NCBI GenBank assembly: GCA_025964625.1
Contig: JAOPYL010000204.1
Span: forward strand, 1-41,903
Reading direction: 5' to 3'
Source of the DNA: Actinoallomurus sp.
Lineage (GTDB): Bacteria; Actinomycetota; Actinomycetes; Streptosporangiales; Streptosporangiaceae
Length of the DNA: 41,903 nt
The notes below the pieces were generated by a model. The model was given only the letters and a program-made list of their open reading frames with translations, ran no database searches and had not been told where the DNA came from. Positions 33,427-41,903 of this stretch are shown piece by piece. Position numbers and translations under genes: made by a program. How positions within the stretch are numbered: the first letter of the stretch is position 1; the number at the start of each line of letters is the position of its first letter.

Positions 33427-35538
33427 ATGGGTGGAACAGTGGTACTTCGGACTCATGCGGTCAAAGGCCTGGCCGCTCTCTCGGTGCTCGTTGCGTCGCT
33501 GGTCGCGGCGCCCGATGTCGGGGCGGCCGGGACCCGCCCCGCGCGGACTCCGGAGCAACGGGCCGCACAACTCGTCTCCCAGCTGACACTGGACGAGAAG
33601 ATCACGCAGTTGCACGGCATCCAGGACGCCGATCACCAGCGGTACGTCCCCGGCGTTCCCCGGCTCGGCATCCCGCCGCTGCGGGTCACGAACGGTCCGG
33701 CCGGGGTCGGCCCGAGCGACGATCGGCAGCAGAAGCCGGCGACCGCGTTGCCCGCGCCGATCGGCCTCGCGGCGACCTTCGACACCGGGCTCGCCGGCGT
33801 GTACGGCATGGTCGAGGGAAGCGAGACCCGCGACCTCGCGCACAGCGTGCTCGAGGCGCCCGACATCAACATGACCCGGGTTCCGCAGAACGGCCGCACG
33901 TTCGAGACCTACGGCGAGGACCCGTATCTCGCCGGCCGGTTGTCGGCTGCGAACATCCGCGGCATCCAGGGGCAGGGGATCATCGCGGAGGTCAAGCACT
34001 ACGCCGCCAACAACCAGGAGACCAACCGGTTCAACGTCGACGAGAAGGTCGACGAGCGGGCCCTCCAGGAGATCTACCTGCCCGCCTTCGAAGCCTCGGT
34101 GAAGGCCGGCCACGTCGGAACGGTCATGTGCGCGTACCCGAAGGTGAACTCCACCTTCGCCTGCGAGAACCCGTACCTGCTCGACACCGTACTGCGCGGT
34201 CAGTGGGGCTTCGACGGGTTCGTGCAGTCCGACTTCGGCGCCACCCACAGCACGGTGGCGTCCGCGGTGGCCGGTGAGGACCTCGAGATGCCGACCGGCA
34301 AGTACTTCGACACCGCCATGCGCCAAGCCGTCGACTCCGGGCAGATCAAGGAGTCCGTGATCGACCAGATGATCACCCGGCGGTATGCCGTGATGATCCG
34401 GTTCGGCCTGTTCGACCGGCCGCTCACCCCCTCGCCCATCCCCGTCGAGCGCGACGGCGCCATCGCCCGGCAAGTAGCCGAACAGGGCACCGTACTGCTG
34501 AAGAACGCGAACGCGCAGCTCCCGCTCGATCCCGCGAAGACGCACTCGGTCGCGGTGATCGGCCCCTACGCCGGCGCCGCGCACACCGGCGGCGGCGGCA
34601 GCTCCCACGTGGTCCCGCTGTACACGGTGGACCCGGTGACCGGCGTCAAGAAGAGGCTGCCCTCCGGCTCGACCGTCTCTTATGCCGACGGCTCCGACGT
34701 CACCGCCGCCGCCGCGCTCGCCAAGTCGGCCGACGTCGCGCTCGTCATGGTCGGCGACCAGGAGACCGAGGGCAAGGACCGGCCGAACCTCTCGCTGTCC
34801 GGCGACCAGGACCAGCTCGTGGCGGCGGTGGCCGAGGCCAACCCGCACACCGTCGTCGTGGTGAAGAGCGGTGCGCCGGTGCTGATGCCGTGGCTCGACA
34901 AGGTGCCCGCCGTCATTGAGGCGTGGTACCCCGGCGAGGAGGACGGCAACGCCGTCAGCGCCGTGCTGTTCGGGGACGTCAACCCGTCCGGCAAGCTGCC
35001 GGTCACCTTCCCGCGCGCCGAGGGCGACACGCCGGCGCACACCCCCGACCGGTGGCCGGGCGTCAATGGCACGGTCACCTATTCGGAGGGATTGCAGATC
35101 GGCTACCGCTGGTACGACGGGCAGGACATCACGCCGCTGTTCCCGTTCGGGTACGGCCTGTCCTACACGACCTTCCGGTACGGCGACCTGAGCGTCAGCC
35201 GGGCACTCGCGCCCGGTGGTCACGTCAGGGTCGGCGTGGACGTCACCAACACCGGGAGCAGGGCCGGCGCCGACGTGGCGCAGGTGTACCTCAGCGCTCC
35301 GGCGTCCGCGGGTGAACCGCCCCGGCAGCTCAAGGGCTTCCAGAAGGTCTACCTCCGGCCCGGTCAGACCCGGCACGTGACCTTCACCCTCGACCAGCGC
35401 GCGTTCTCGGTCTGGGATCCTGCCGTCCACGCCTGGACCACGGTGCGCGGCCAGTATCAGGTTTCGGTCGGCGACTCGTCGCGGGACCTGCCGCTGCGGG
35501 CCACCGTCCGCGTGGACCGAACGGCCCGTTCCTCCTAG
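33427..35538 (+). CDS. secreted GH3 glycosidase without PA14
   Basis: A 703-residue GH3 enzyme with an N-terminal signal peptide (VKGLAALSVLVASLVAAPDVGAAG). The canonical VKHYAANNQET (Lys190-His191) and nucleophile Asp269 in GFVQSDFGATHS are present. The acid/base region is VGDQETEGKDRPNLSL, and a fibronectin-III-like domain closes the protein (GVDVTNTGSRAGADVAQVY). It is clearly paralogous to the preceding enzyme but lacks the PA14 insertion. The start is uncertain: ATG 33427 has a poor ribosome binding site, and GTG 33439 with GGTGGA before it is possible. The two enzymes probably attack different linkages of one plant or fungal polymer. Confidence 0.88.
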   Translation: MGGTVVLRTHAVKGLAALSVLVASLVAAPDVGAAGTRPARTPEQRAAQLVSQLTLDEKITQLHGIQDADHQRYVPGVPRLGIPPLRVTNGPAGVGPSDDRQQKPATALPAPIGLAATFDTGLAGVYGMVEGSETRDLAHSVLEAPDINMTRVPQNGRTFETYGEDPYLAGRLSAANIRGIQGQGIIAEVKHYAANNQETNRFNVDEKVDERALQEIYLPAFEASVKAGHVGTVMCAYPKVNSTFACENPYLLDTVLRGQWGFDGFVQSDFGATHSTVASAVAGEDLEMPTGKYFDTAMRQAVDSGQIKESVIDQMITRRYAVMIRFGLFDRPLTPSPIPVERDGAIARQVAEQGTVLLKNANAQLPLDPAKTHSVAVIGPYAGAAHTGGGGSSHVVPLYTVDPVTGVKKRLPSGSTVSYADGSDVTAAAALAKSADVALVMVGDQETEGKDRPNLSLSGDQDQLVAAVAEANPHTVVVVKSGAPVLMPWLDKVPAVIEAWYPGEEDGNAVSAVLFGDVNPSGKLPVTFPRAEGDTPAHTPDRWPGVNGTVTYSEGLQIGYRWYDGQDITPLFPFGYGLSYTTFRYGDLSVSRALAPGGHVRVGVDVTNTGSRAGADVAQVYLSAPASAGEPPRQLKGFQKVYLRPGQTRHVTFTLDQRAFSVWDPAVHAWTTVRGQYQVSVGDSSRDLPLRATVRVDRTARSS

Positions 35539-35545
35539 CGAATCC

Positions 35546-35583
35546 GCGTCGCGCACCATCGAGGTCTCGATGGTGCGCGACGC
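35546..35583. terminator. bidirectional terminator between the GH3 gene and the amidase
   Basis: A perfect 17-bp stem (left arm 35546-35562, right arm 35567-35583) with a GGTC loop sits between two convergent genes, 8 bases after the GH3 stop and 50 bases before the amidase stop. It is the longest perfect hairpin in the window. Confidence 0.85.
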
Positions 35584-35632
35584 GCTCTCCGGCGATCAGT
35601 CGAGGGGATGGGAGGTAATACGTGTCGACGGT

Positions 35633-37104
35633 TCAGAGCGCCCGCGTCGCGCAGTGGGCGTAGTCCTGCCGCCACGGCCGCAACCGCTCCAGGGCCGAGG
35701 CTGCGGCGATCACACCCGGATCGTCGTGCCGGCGTCCGATGATCTGCAGCCCCACAGGCAGGTTGCCCTCCGCGAGACCGGCGGGTACCGAGATCGCCGG
35801 ATGCCCGCTGTAGTTGGTCGGGTACGTCATGCACCACCCGATCAGGGGATTCACCTCCACACCGTTGATCTGGCTGGGACCGGCGGTGTTGCCGTCGGCG
35901 GCGTTGTGCACCGGCAGGCAGGCGAGGGTCGGCGTGACGATCAGGTCGTAGTCCCCGAAGACGTCCTGGATGGCGTCGTACACCTCCGAGCGCATCTGCT
36001 GGTCCCGTAGGGTTTCCACCGCGCTGCGCCGGTACGACGCCTCGACGTGGGCGCGGTACTCCGCGGGCAGTTCGTCGGCGTGGTCGCGGAGCAGGTCGAT
36101 GCCCTGCGACTTGAAGATCTCGAAGACTTCGACGCCGGACATCATGCGGCACCAGAGTTCGGCCAGTTCACTCTGGTCGTACGGCATCGTGATGTCGACG
36201 TCGTCCACGGTGGCGCCCGCGTCGCGGAAGACGGCGGCGGCCTGTGCCGTCACCGCGGCGACCTGCGGATCCACCGGGTACATGCCGAAGTCGGCGCTGT
36301 AGGCGATACGTACTCCGTCGAGTGACCTTCCGCAGGCGCCGAGATAGTCGACGGCCTCGTCGAGGGCGAACGGGTCCCGCGAGTCGTACCCGGTGAGCAC
36401 TGAGGCGCCGAGCGCGGCGTCCGCGACAGTACGCGCGAGCACGCCTTCGAACAGGAACGGACTGATCCCCCGAACGCGTTGGGCCGCGTGACGAACGGGA
36501 CCCGCCCGAACGACGCCTTGTAGCCCACCACGCCACACCACGAGGCGGGGATACGCACCGATCCACCGCCGTCGGTGCCCTCGGCGAGCGGCAACAGGCC
36601 GTCGGCCACAGCGGCGGCCGAACCTCCGGAGGATCCGCCGGAGTTACGGCTCGGGTCGAACGGATTGCGCGTGGGACCGAAGAGCGGGTTGTCGCACGTC
36701 CCACGGAAACCCATGACCGGCGAGTTGGTCTTCCCCAGCAGGATCGCACCGGCCTCCTTCATCCGCCTCGCATAGGTGCAGTGCAGCTGGGTCACGTTGT
36801 CGCGCAGGGCGGGAATGCCGCCGTAGGTCGAGGGCCAGCCGGGATTGAAGTCGAACAGGTCCTTCAACGCGGTGGGTACGCCATGGAGCGGCCCGAGTTC
36901 GTCGCCGTCACTAACGGCCTTCTCCGCACGCCGGGCAGCTTTCCGGGCCTCATCGGCAGCGAGGAAGACGAAGGCGTTGAGGCTGGGATTGCGCTCCGCG
37001 ATGCGGTCGAGGAAATAGTCGACGACCTCAACGGGTGACACCTCGCGGCTCCGGACGGCGGCCGCCAACTCCGTCGCGCTCTGGTATGCCAGCTCCTGCG
37101 TCAT
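35633..37104 (-). pseudogene. amidase signature family gene broken by a one-base frameshift
   Basis: The N-terminal part (from ATG 37104, ribosome binding site AAGGAG) reads as an amidase: TALKDLFDFN with the catalytic Lys, GKTNSPVMGFRGTCDNP, and the Ser-rich signature SGGSSGGSAAAVA. After RPNAFGG the frame fails. The C-terminal part continues in another frame from ISPFLFEGVLARTVADAA to about 35633 and is intact (VTPTLACLPV, GLQIIGR). Adding one base to the five-C run at 36467-36471 restores one frame of about 490 residues. Either it is a recent frameshift mutation or a sequencing error in a homopolymer. The family hydrolyses amides such as N-acyl compounds. Its neighbours are an MFS transporter and D-amino-acid genes. 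Confidence 0.85.
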
Positions 37105-37130
37105 GGGCGCTCCTTCGGTCGTTCTGCGGT

Positions 37131-37277
37131 TCACAGGCTGTTGGCACGCCGCGCGGTGGCGGCGAGGACATCGCGTCGCAGTTGATCGGCGGGTACGCCG
37201 CGCCAGGTGCCGACCAATGTGGCGAAGTCGGTGCAGATGTTCACCACGGGATGATCTGCGTACGAGCCGTGCCCCAT
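37131..37277 (-). CDS. possible remnant or small ORF before the amidase
   Basis: A frame reading GSYADHPVVNICTDFATLVG and ending TARRANSL lies 26 bases upstream of the amidase start on the same strand. It looks protein-like but I do not recognise the family. Longer in-frame starts to 37370 run almost into the MFS gene start and would leave no room for its promoter. It may be the tail of a lost gene. Confidence 0.3.
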   Translation of the reverse strand: MGHGSYADHPVVNICTDFATLVGTWRGVPADQLRRDVLAATARRANSL

Positions 37278-37391
37278 CCAGCGGCTCGTTCGGGCCGACA
37301 AAGCTCGCGGTCCCATTTCGTCCGGTAGTACGACGCGGAAGCGCCCAGGTAGCCGTACCGTCCCGCACAACCTCGACGGAAGGGGAGGCCT

Positions 37392-38693
37392 GTGAGCGTC
37401 ATCCCGCAGGATATTCCGGCCGCACCGGCCGGCCGGACCGTCATCCGGATCGCCCGCACCAGCGTCGTCCTGCTGTTCCTCGCGTGGGTCATCGACTACA
37501 TCGACCGGCTCGTCATCACGCTGGCTCTACCTTCGATCGGTCACCAGTTCGGCCTGGACAAGACCGAGCAGGGACTGGTGCTCACAGCATTCTTCCTCAC
37601 CTACGCCGCTTTCCAGGTGCCGGGCGGCATGCTCGCCGACCGGTTCGGCTCCAAGGCGACCATGCTGGTCGCTCTTGTCGCATGGTCGGTGTTCACCGGC
37701 CTGACAGGGATCGCGATGAACTTCGCGGTCCTGCTCGTCATTCGTGCCCTGTTCGGCATCACTGAGGGCGTCTTCCCTCCCGCCTCGATGAAGGCCATCA
37801 GTGAGCGCACCCTGCCGGAGGACCGCATGACCGCCAATGGGGCCATGCTGGCCTCCAATCCGCTCGGCTCGGCCATCGCACCCCTGGTCGCAGCGCCTGC
37901 CATGCTCGCGGTCGGATGGAGGGCGGCGTTCTTCATTGTCGCCGGCGCCGGCGTCCTGATGGCCGTCGTGCTCGCCGTGGGTCTGCCGAAGCCGCTGCCG
38001 GCGGCTACGACGCAAGCGGCCGGCGACGCCGCCGCGGCCCGCCGGGTGCGCCCCGGTGAGCTGATCCGCTGCAGGACGCTTTGGCACTTCGCGCTTCTCT
38101 TCTGCGGCTTCGACATCGTCTCGTGGGGACTCATCAGCTGGGCTCCCAGCTACCTGCTCGACGAGCGGGGTATCTCCCTGAGCAAAGTCGGCGTCCTTTC
38201 GTCGATCCCGTGGTTCGTCGCGGCCGGCGTGACCGTGGTCGGCGGGATTGCGTTCGATCGGTTCTTCCACGACCGGGCTCGCCGTCTGATCGTCCCGTCC
38301 ATGCTGGTCACAGCGGTGTTCCTCGGCTTCATGATCCGGGCGCGCAGCGCGGACGGGTTCGTCCTCTACGAGTCACTGGGCATGGCGGCGATGTGGGTGT
38401 CGTTCATGCCGATCTTCGGCCTGCCGCTGCGGCTGCTGCCGGCACCTGTCGCCGGTATCGGAGGCGCCCTGGTGAACTTCGGCGGCCAGCTCGCCGGCGC
38501 CATCACGCCCTTCATCATGGGGTGGCTCGCCGACGCGTACTCGTTCGCGGCGGCGTTCAGCTTCCTGCTGGTCGGCTGTGCGCTCGCCGTCCTGGCGGCC
38601 GCAACCGTCCCGCAGACCGCGGAGGCGTTCCGGCGCAGGCTCCCCTCCAACGTCCGTGACCTCGACGGACCGACCGTCGCCGCTCGCGACTGA
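37392..38693 (+). CDS. MFS transporter, anion/organic-acid symporter type
   Basis: A 433-residue protein with twelve predicted membrane helices. The MFS signature between helices 2 and 3 reads GGMLADRFGSKATM, and an N-terminal WVIDYIDRLVITLALPSIGHQF resembles the sugar-acid and anion:cation symporter groups. GTG 37392 is supported by AGGGGAGG eight bases before it. It is divergent from the amidase and upstream of the GNAT and racemase genes, so it may import the amino acid or amide they process. The substrate is unknown. Confidence 0.87.
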   Translation: MSVIPQDIPAAPAGRTVIRIARTSVVLLFLAWVIDYIDRLVITLALPSIGHQFGLDKTEQGLVLTAFFLTYAAFQVPGGMLADRFGSKATMLVALVAWSVFTGLTGIAMNFAVLLVIRALFGITEGVFPPASMKAISERTLPEDRMTANGAMLASNPLGSAIAPLVAAPAMLAVGWRAAFFIVAGAGVLMAVVLAVGLPKPLPAATTQAAGDAAAARRVRPGELIRCRTLWHFALLFCGFDIVSWGLISWAPSYLLDERGISLSKVGVLSSIPWFVAAGVTVVGGIAFDRFFHDRARRLIVPSMLVTAVFLGFMIRARSADGFVLYESLGMAAMWVSFMPIFGLPLRLLPAPVAGIGGALVNFGGQLAGAITPFIMGWLADAYSFAAAFSFLLVGCALAVLAAATVPQTAEAFRRRLPSNVRDLDGPTVAARD

Positions 38694-38928
38694 CCGCTCC
38701 ACCTCGGCGTCAGGCCCCTTTCGAACCGGTGAGTTGTCGCATGGTCTCAGTCGCGGCCTGTGCATTTGGCCGCTCGTACATCCATGCCGAAGAGCGGGAC
38801 TTGTAATTTCGCAGGTGCTGCCCGCGATGCAGGCCGGCAATGCCGATTTCCACAGCTGACCGTCGGCGCGAGGGACGCAGCCGGGTCGCCCGTCCATGGG
38901 CGGCGCGGCTGCAGCAAGGAGAACAGTG

Positions 38929-39792
38929 GTGCGCTCACCAGCCGGCGACGACGTCCTCGACGAGGTCGCCGTGGAGGCGGCGGCCGATGCCGAACACGCC
39001 GCGCAGGCGGCGGGCGTGACCATCCGGACGGCGGAGTCCGTACCGGATCTGCGGGCGCTCATCGCCGTCGGCGATGCGGTGTGGGGACCGAACGGGACCT
39101 TTGCGACGAGCGAGCTGCGGGCGCTCGCCTTCGCGGGTGGCGTGGTGCTCGGTGCCTGTGATCCGGCGGATGAGCGGAGCGGACCCGTCGGCTTCCTGGT
39201 CGGTTTTCTCGGCTGGAACGGCGGGTTGCACCTCCATTCGCACCAGACCGGTGTGGTGCCGGGCCGGCGCGGTGGCGGCGTCGGATACGCGCTCAAGCTC
39301 GCACAGCGCGCGATCTGCCTGCGCCGCGGCATCCAGGAGGTCCGCTGGACGTTCGACCCTCTCGTTCTGCGCAACACATCGTTCAACCTGCGCCGCCTCG
39401 GCGCCGAGGCGGCGCGGTTCCTGCCCGACTTCTACGGGGAGATGAGCGACTCGGTGAACAGCAACGACCTGTCCGACCGGATGGAGGCGGTCTGGCGGCT
39501 CGCCGCCCCGCTCCCAGCCGCGGATCCGGTAGGGGAGACCGGGTGGACCCGGCCGGCCGCGCTCGTCTCCTCGGACGGCTGGCCCGAGGAGACCGGCCTG
39601 CCACCATCGGCGGGCCATCATGTCGCCATTCCCGCGCACTTCCCGCGACTGCGACAGCGGGCGCCGGAATGTGCCCGGGCCTGGCGGCTCGCGGTCCGGC
39701 GGGTGCTGACGGCCGCCTACGCCTCCGGGCTGCGCATCGGCCAGGTGGACGGTCACGGCTACGTCCTGACGACTGGACAGCCGGGTGACTGA
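38929..39792 (+). CDS. GNAT acyltransferase, probable D-amino acid N-succinyltransferase
   Basis: A 287-residue protein with GNAT features: FLVGFLGWNGGLHLHSHQTG for the beta strands and VVPGRRGGGVGYALKLAQRA, the acyl-CoA pyrophosphate loop (R/Q-x-x-G-x-G/A type). EVRWTFDPLVLRNTSFNLRR is characteristic of the large COG3375-type GNAT group. It is followed by the N-succinylamino acid racemase gene. In Geobacillus the same neighbour is a succinyl-CoA:D-amino acid N-succinyltransferase, so that role is inferred here. AAGGAG lies seven bases before GTG 38929; GTG 38926 is the alternative. Confidence 0.78.
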   Translation: MRSPAGDDVLDEVAVEAAADAEHAAQAAGVTIRTAESVPDLRALIAVGDAVWGPNGTFATSELRALAFAGGVVLGACDPADERSGPVGFLVGFLGWNGGLHLHSHQTGVVPGRRGGGVGYALKLAQRAICLRRGIQEVRWTFDPLVLRNTSFNLRRLGAEAARFLPDFYGEMSDSVNSNDLSDRMEAVWRLAAPLPAADPVGETGWTRPAALVSSDGWPEETGLPPSAGHHVAIPAHFPRLRQRAPECARAWRLAVRRVLTAAYASGLRIGQVDGHGYVLTTGQPGD

Positions 39793-39861
39793 GGTGCTCC
39801 ATCGAGGACGGGGCGGCGACTCAGACGGCGATCTCGCCGGTACACATCGGAAGGGAAGAGC

Positions 39862-40971
39862 ATGAAGATCGAGAGTGTCGAGCTCCGGCGGCTGCGGATG
39901 CCGCTGGTTGCTCCGTTCCGTACGTCATTCGGGCTGCAGACCGTGCGCGACGTGCTGCTGGTGTTCGCGCACACCACCGACGGCGTGACGGGATACGGGG
40001 AGTGTGTGGCGCTCGCCGACCCGGTGTACAGCGAGGAGTACGTCGACGCGGCCGAGCGGGTGATCGCGTCATACCTCGCGCCCGCCGTCCTGGCCGGTGG
40101 CGACGTCACCGCCGCGGACGTCGCCCTCCTGACCGAGAAGTTCGTCGGTCAGCGGATGGCGAAGGCCGCGGTCGAGATGGCTGTGCTCGACGCCGAGCTG
40201 CGGACGGCCGGCATGAACCTCGCCGACTACCTGGGCGGGGTGCGTACCAGTGTCCAGGTCGGCGTCTCGGTGGGGATCACCCCGACGGTCGAGCAGCTGG
40301 TCGACGTCGTGCGCGGGCATCTGGACGAGGGCTACCACCGCATCAAGCTGAAGATCCAGCCGGGCTTCGACCTCGAGCCGGTGGCCGCGGTCCGCGAGGC
40401 GTTCGGGCCGGACGTGATGCTGCAGGTCGACGCCAACACCGCCTACCGCGCCGGTGCGCTCGGCCTGCTGACCGAGCTCGACGCGTTCGACCTCCTGCTG
40501 GTCGAGCAGCCGTTCGACCACGACGACATCGCGCTGCACGCCGAGCTCGCCCGGCGGATGCGGACCCCTGTCTGCCTCGACGAGTCGATCACCTCGGCGA
40601 AGACCACGGCGACAGCGATCCGCGCCGGCGCCTGCGAGATCGTCAACATCAAGGCTGGCCGCGTGGGCGGTTACCTGGAGGCCCGCCGGGTGCACGATGT
40701 CGCCGGGGCCCTGGACGTGCCGGTCTGGTGCGGCGGGATGCTCGAGACGGGCATCGGCCGCGCGGCCAACCTGGCGCTGGCGTCGCTTCCCGGTTTCACG
40801 CTGCCCGGCGACATCTCCGGTTCGGCCCGGTACTACCGCGAGGACATCACCGAGCCGTTCGTCGCCGCCGACGGTGAGATGTCCGTGCCCACGGGCCCGG
40901 GGCTCGGCGTGGAGGTCGACGAGGAACGGATCGCGAGCCTCACGGTGTCCCGGCAGGTCGTCACCGGCTGA
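39862..40971 (+). CDS. N-succinylamino acid racemase / o-succinylbenzoate synthase
   Basis: A 369-residue enolase-superfamily enzyme. Residues match the Amycolatopsis racemase with a one-position offset: Lys162/Lys164 in RIKLKIQPG, metal ligands Asp190 (VDANTAY), Glu215 (VEQPF) and Asp240 (LDESI), and the second base Lys264 in VNIKAGRVGG. Enzymes of this type can both racemise N-succinylamino acids and make o-succinylbenzoate for menaquinone. The upstream GNAT gene and the absence of other men genes favour the racemase role. ATG 39862 has GGAAGGGAAG before it. It would convert N-succinyl-D-amino acids to the L form. Confidence 0.9.
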   Translation: MKIESVELRRLRMPLVAPFRTSFGLQTVRDVLLVFAHTTDGVTGYGECVALADPVYSEEYVDAAERVIASYLAPAVLAGGDVTAADVALLTEKFVGQRMAKAAVEMAVLDAELRTAGMNLADYLGGVRTSVQVGVSVGITPTVEQLVDVVRGHLDEGYHRIKLKIQPGFDLEPVAAVREAFGPDVMLQVDANTAYRAGALGLLTELDAFDLLLVEQPFDHDDIALHAELARRMRTPVCLDESITSAKTTATAIRAGACEIVNIKAGRVGGYLEARRVHDVAGALDVPVWCGGMLETGIGRAANLALASLPGFTLPGDISGSARYYREDITEPFVAADGEMSVPTGPGLGVEVDEERIASLTVSRQVVTG

Positions 40972-41065
40972 CCGGCTGTCCCAGGCCGCCATGCCGCAGG
41001 CGGCGAACATGACAGCGCTCCCGCGGGCGGCGGTGGGAACGGTCCAATGAGGAGGTCGCGCCACC

Positions 41066-41515
41066 GTGGCGTCAGATGAGGTCTTCGGCGCCGAGTGCCT
41101 GGAGCAGGACCGCGCCACCCGGCTGTTCCTCTACCGCGGGGACATGGACCTCGAATGGCGCGCCTACGGCCAAGGCACCGAGGACGCCGCGAAGTCGTTC
41201 GTGGCCGGCATCAACTCCTACGTCGACGCGTGCCTGGACGGCCGGGAGACGATGCCGGAGGAGTTCCGGGTGCTCGGCTAAGCCCCGGCGAAGTGGGCTC
41301 CTGAGGACGTGGCGCGGATCCGCAGTCACGGGCTCTATCACAACGTCGAGCAGGAGGTCGCCCGCGCACGGACGATCGCGCGTCATGGCCAGGACGTCGA
41401 GGACCTGCGCCGCCGGCGTGAGCCCGAACGTGCCGTGCGGGTACCGGACGGGCTGGATCCGTCCGCCGTCCCGGAGGACGTCCTGAAGGTCTACCGGCTC
41501 GCGACCTCGCCGCCG
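41066..41515 (+). pseudogene. penicillin acylase family, internal fragment with a nonsense codon
   Basis: The frame opens at GTG 41066 with QDRATRLFLYRGDMDLEWRA, and SFVAGINSYVDACLDGRE and MPEEFRVLG follow, as in the alpha subunit of penicillin/acyl-homoserine-lactone acylases. A TAA at 41279-41281 breaks it; the same frame continues AKWAPEDVARIRSHGLYHNV and DVLKVYRLATSPP. The signal peptide, first subunit part, and the whole catalytic beta subunit (N-terminal Ser) are missing. It is a dead internal fragment. AGGAGG lies ten bases before the GTG, perhaps by chance or from the lost gene's neighbour. Confidence 0.8.
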
Positions 41516-41584
41516 ATCGTGCCCGGCGGCGGTCCGGTACGCCCGACCGAGGCGCAGCAACAACTGGGCGCTGTCCGGCCGCGC

Positions 41585-41850
41585 GGCTTCCGCTCGCCGG
41601 CCTGGGACTTCTCCGAGGCCACACTGGGCCTGCTTGAGGAGTTCGGGTACGAGTGGGACAGCTCGCTGATGGGCCGTGAGTTCGAGCCCTACCATCCCGC
41701 CCGGTGAAGGTGAACTGGGAGTCGGCGAGCGAGTTCGGGCCCGAGTCGCGCATCCTCGAAATCCCGGTGTCGTGGTATCTGGACGACTGGCCCGCCTCGC
41801 TCAGCGAGGTCCACGACCGCTGGACCGACGACGAGCCGGTGGTGCCGTAA
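41585..41850 (+). pseudogene. polysaccharide deacetylase fragment, frameshifted
   Basis: In the same frame as the acylase fragment, GFRSPAWDFSEATLGLLEEF and DSSLMGREFEPY match the NodB-type peptidoglycan/polysaccharide deacetylase family. The frame stops at 41705-41707. A shifted frame from 41710 reads ESRILEIPVSWYLDDWP, the next conserved block of the same family, and stops at 41848-41850. The N-terminal metal-binding region is absent. Two unrelated gene remnants are thus joined end to end. Confidence 0.78.
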
Positions 41851-41903
41851 GGCGGGCCCGGTGGCGGGGCGAAGCGGTGACGGACGTACGATCGCCGCCT
41901 TGC

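Noticed and set aside
33406-35559. 717-residue minus-strand open frame
   Set aside because: Antisense to the second GH3 gene, which has complete catalytic motifs.
1-41903. Mobile elements, tRNA or rRNA genes
   Set aside because: No transposase or integrase motifs, terminal repeats with target duplication, or recognisable tRNA/rRNA segments were seen; the decayed genes at the right edge are the only sign of rearrangement.

Overview
The window is high-GC DNA with strongly G/C-biased third codon positions, many GTG starts, GGAGG-type ribosome binding sites and frequent ATGA/GTGA stop-start overlaps. Together with actinobacterial families (SPW-repeat protein, DUF2267, PRTase-erythromycin esterase fusion, Tat-lipoprotein solute-binding protein, 369-residue N-succinylamino acid racemase), this points to a soil-type filamentous actinomycete. 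Streptosporangiales or Pseudonocardiales are plausible, but I cannot fix the genus. I see no rRNA, tRNA, CRISPR array, transposase, integrase or replication origin.

Layout. (1) 1-7.7 kb, small stress-type genes: the 3'-truncated alpha/beta hydrolase, DUF2267 preceded by a short tandem repeat, a PRTase-erythromycin esterase fusion, a second erythromycin esterase, an SPW-repeat membrane protein with a TetR regulator and a palindromic operator, a small hypothetical and a SelW-like protein. (2) 7.8-10.3 kb, a two-gene carboxylate-reduction module: an EhpF-like adenylating enzyme translationally coupled to a LuxC/aldehyde-dehydrogenase-like reductase. (3) 10.4-15.0 kb: a DUF892 (YciF-like) protein, an ion-channel-like membrane protein, a 65-residue membrane peptide and a membrane-anchored pentapeptide-repeat protein. 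(4) 15.3-24.66 kb, one tight eight-gene operon: ABC importer (binding lipoprotein, two permeases, ATPase), a YhfX-like PLP racemase, a ROK regulator without its zinc site, a BadF/NAGK-like kinase and an N-acyl-D-amino-acid deacylase. A promoter overlapped by a ROK-like palindrome drives it and a 15-bp-stem terminator ends it. (5) 24.9-30.3 kb, a glycerol-phosphate operon: DeoR regulator, an alkyl-DHAP-synthase-like flavoprotein, glycerol kinase, GlpD. (6) 30.6-35.5 kb, two secreted GH3 glycosidases, one with a PA14 insertion, each followed by a terminator hairpin. (7) 35.6-41.9 kb, amide and D-amino-acid genes: an amidase broken by a one-base frameshift, an MFS transporter, a GNAT acyltransferase, an N-succinylamino acid racemase, and decayed penicillin-acylase and polysaccharide-deacetylase fragments.

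How the parts may work together. Regions 4, 6 and 7 suggest scavenging of polymers and N-acylated or D-configured compounds. Secreted GH3 enzymes would release sugars, the ABC importer would bring in an N-acyl-D-amino or amino-sugar conjugate, and the deacylase, kinase and PLP enzyme would process it. The GNAT/racemase pair matches the known N-succinylation route that inverts D-amino acids to L-amino acids. The substrate of the eight-gene operon cannot be read from sequence, and that operon is the best candidate here for an undescribed system.
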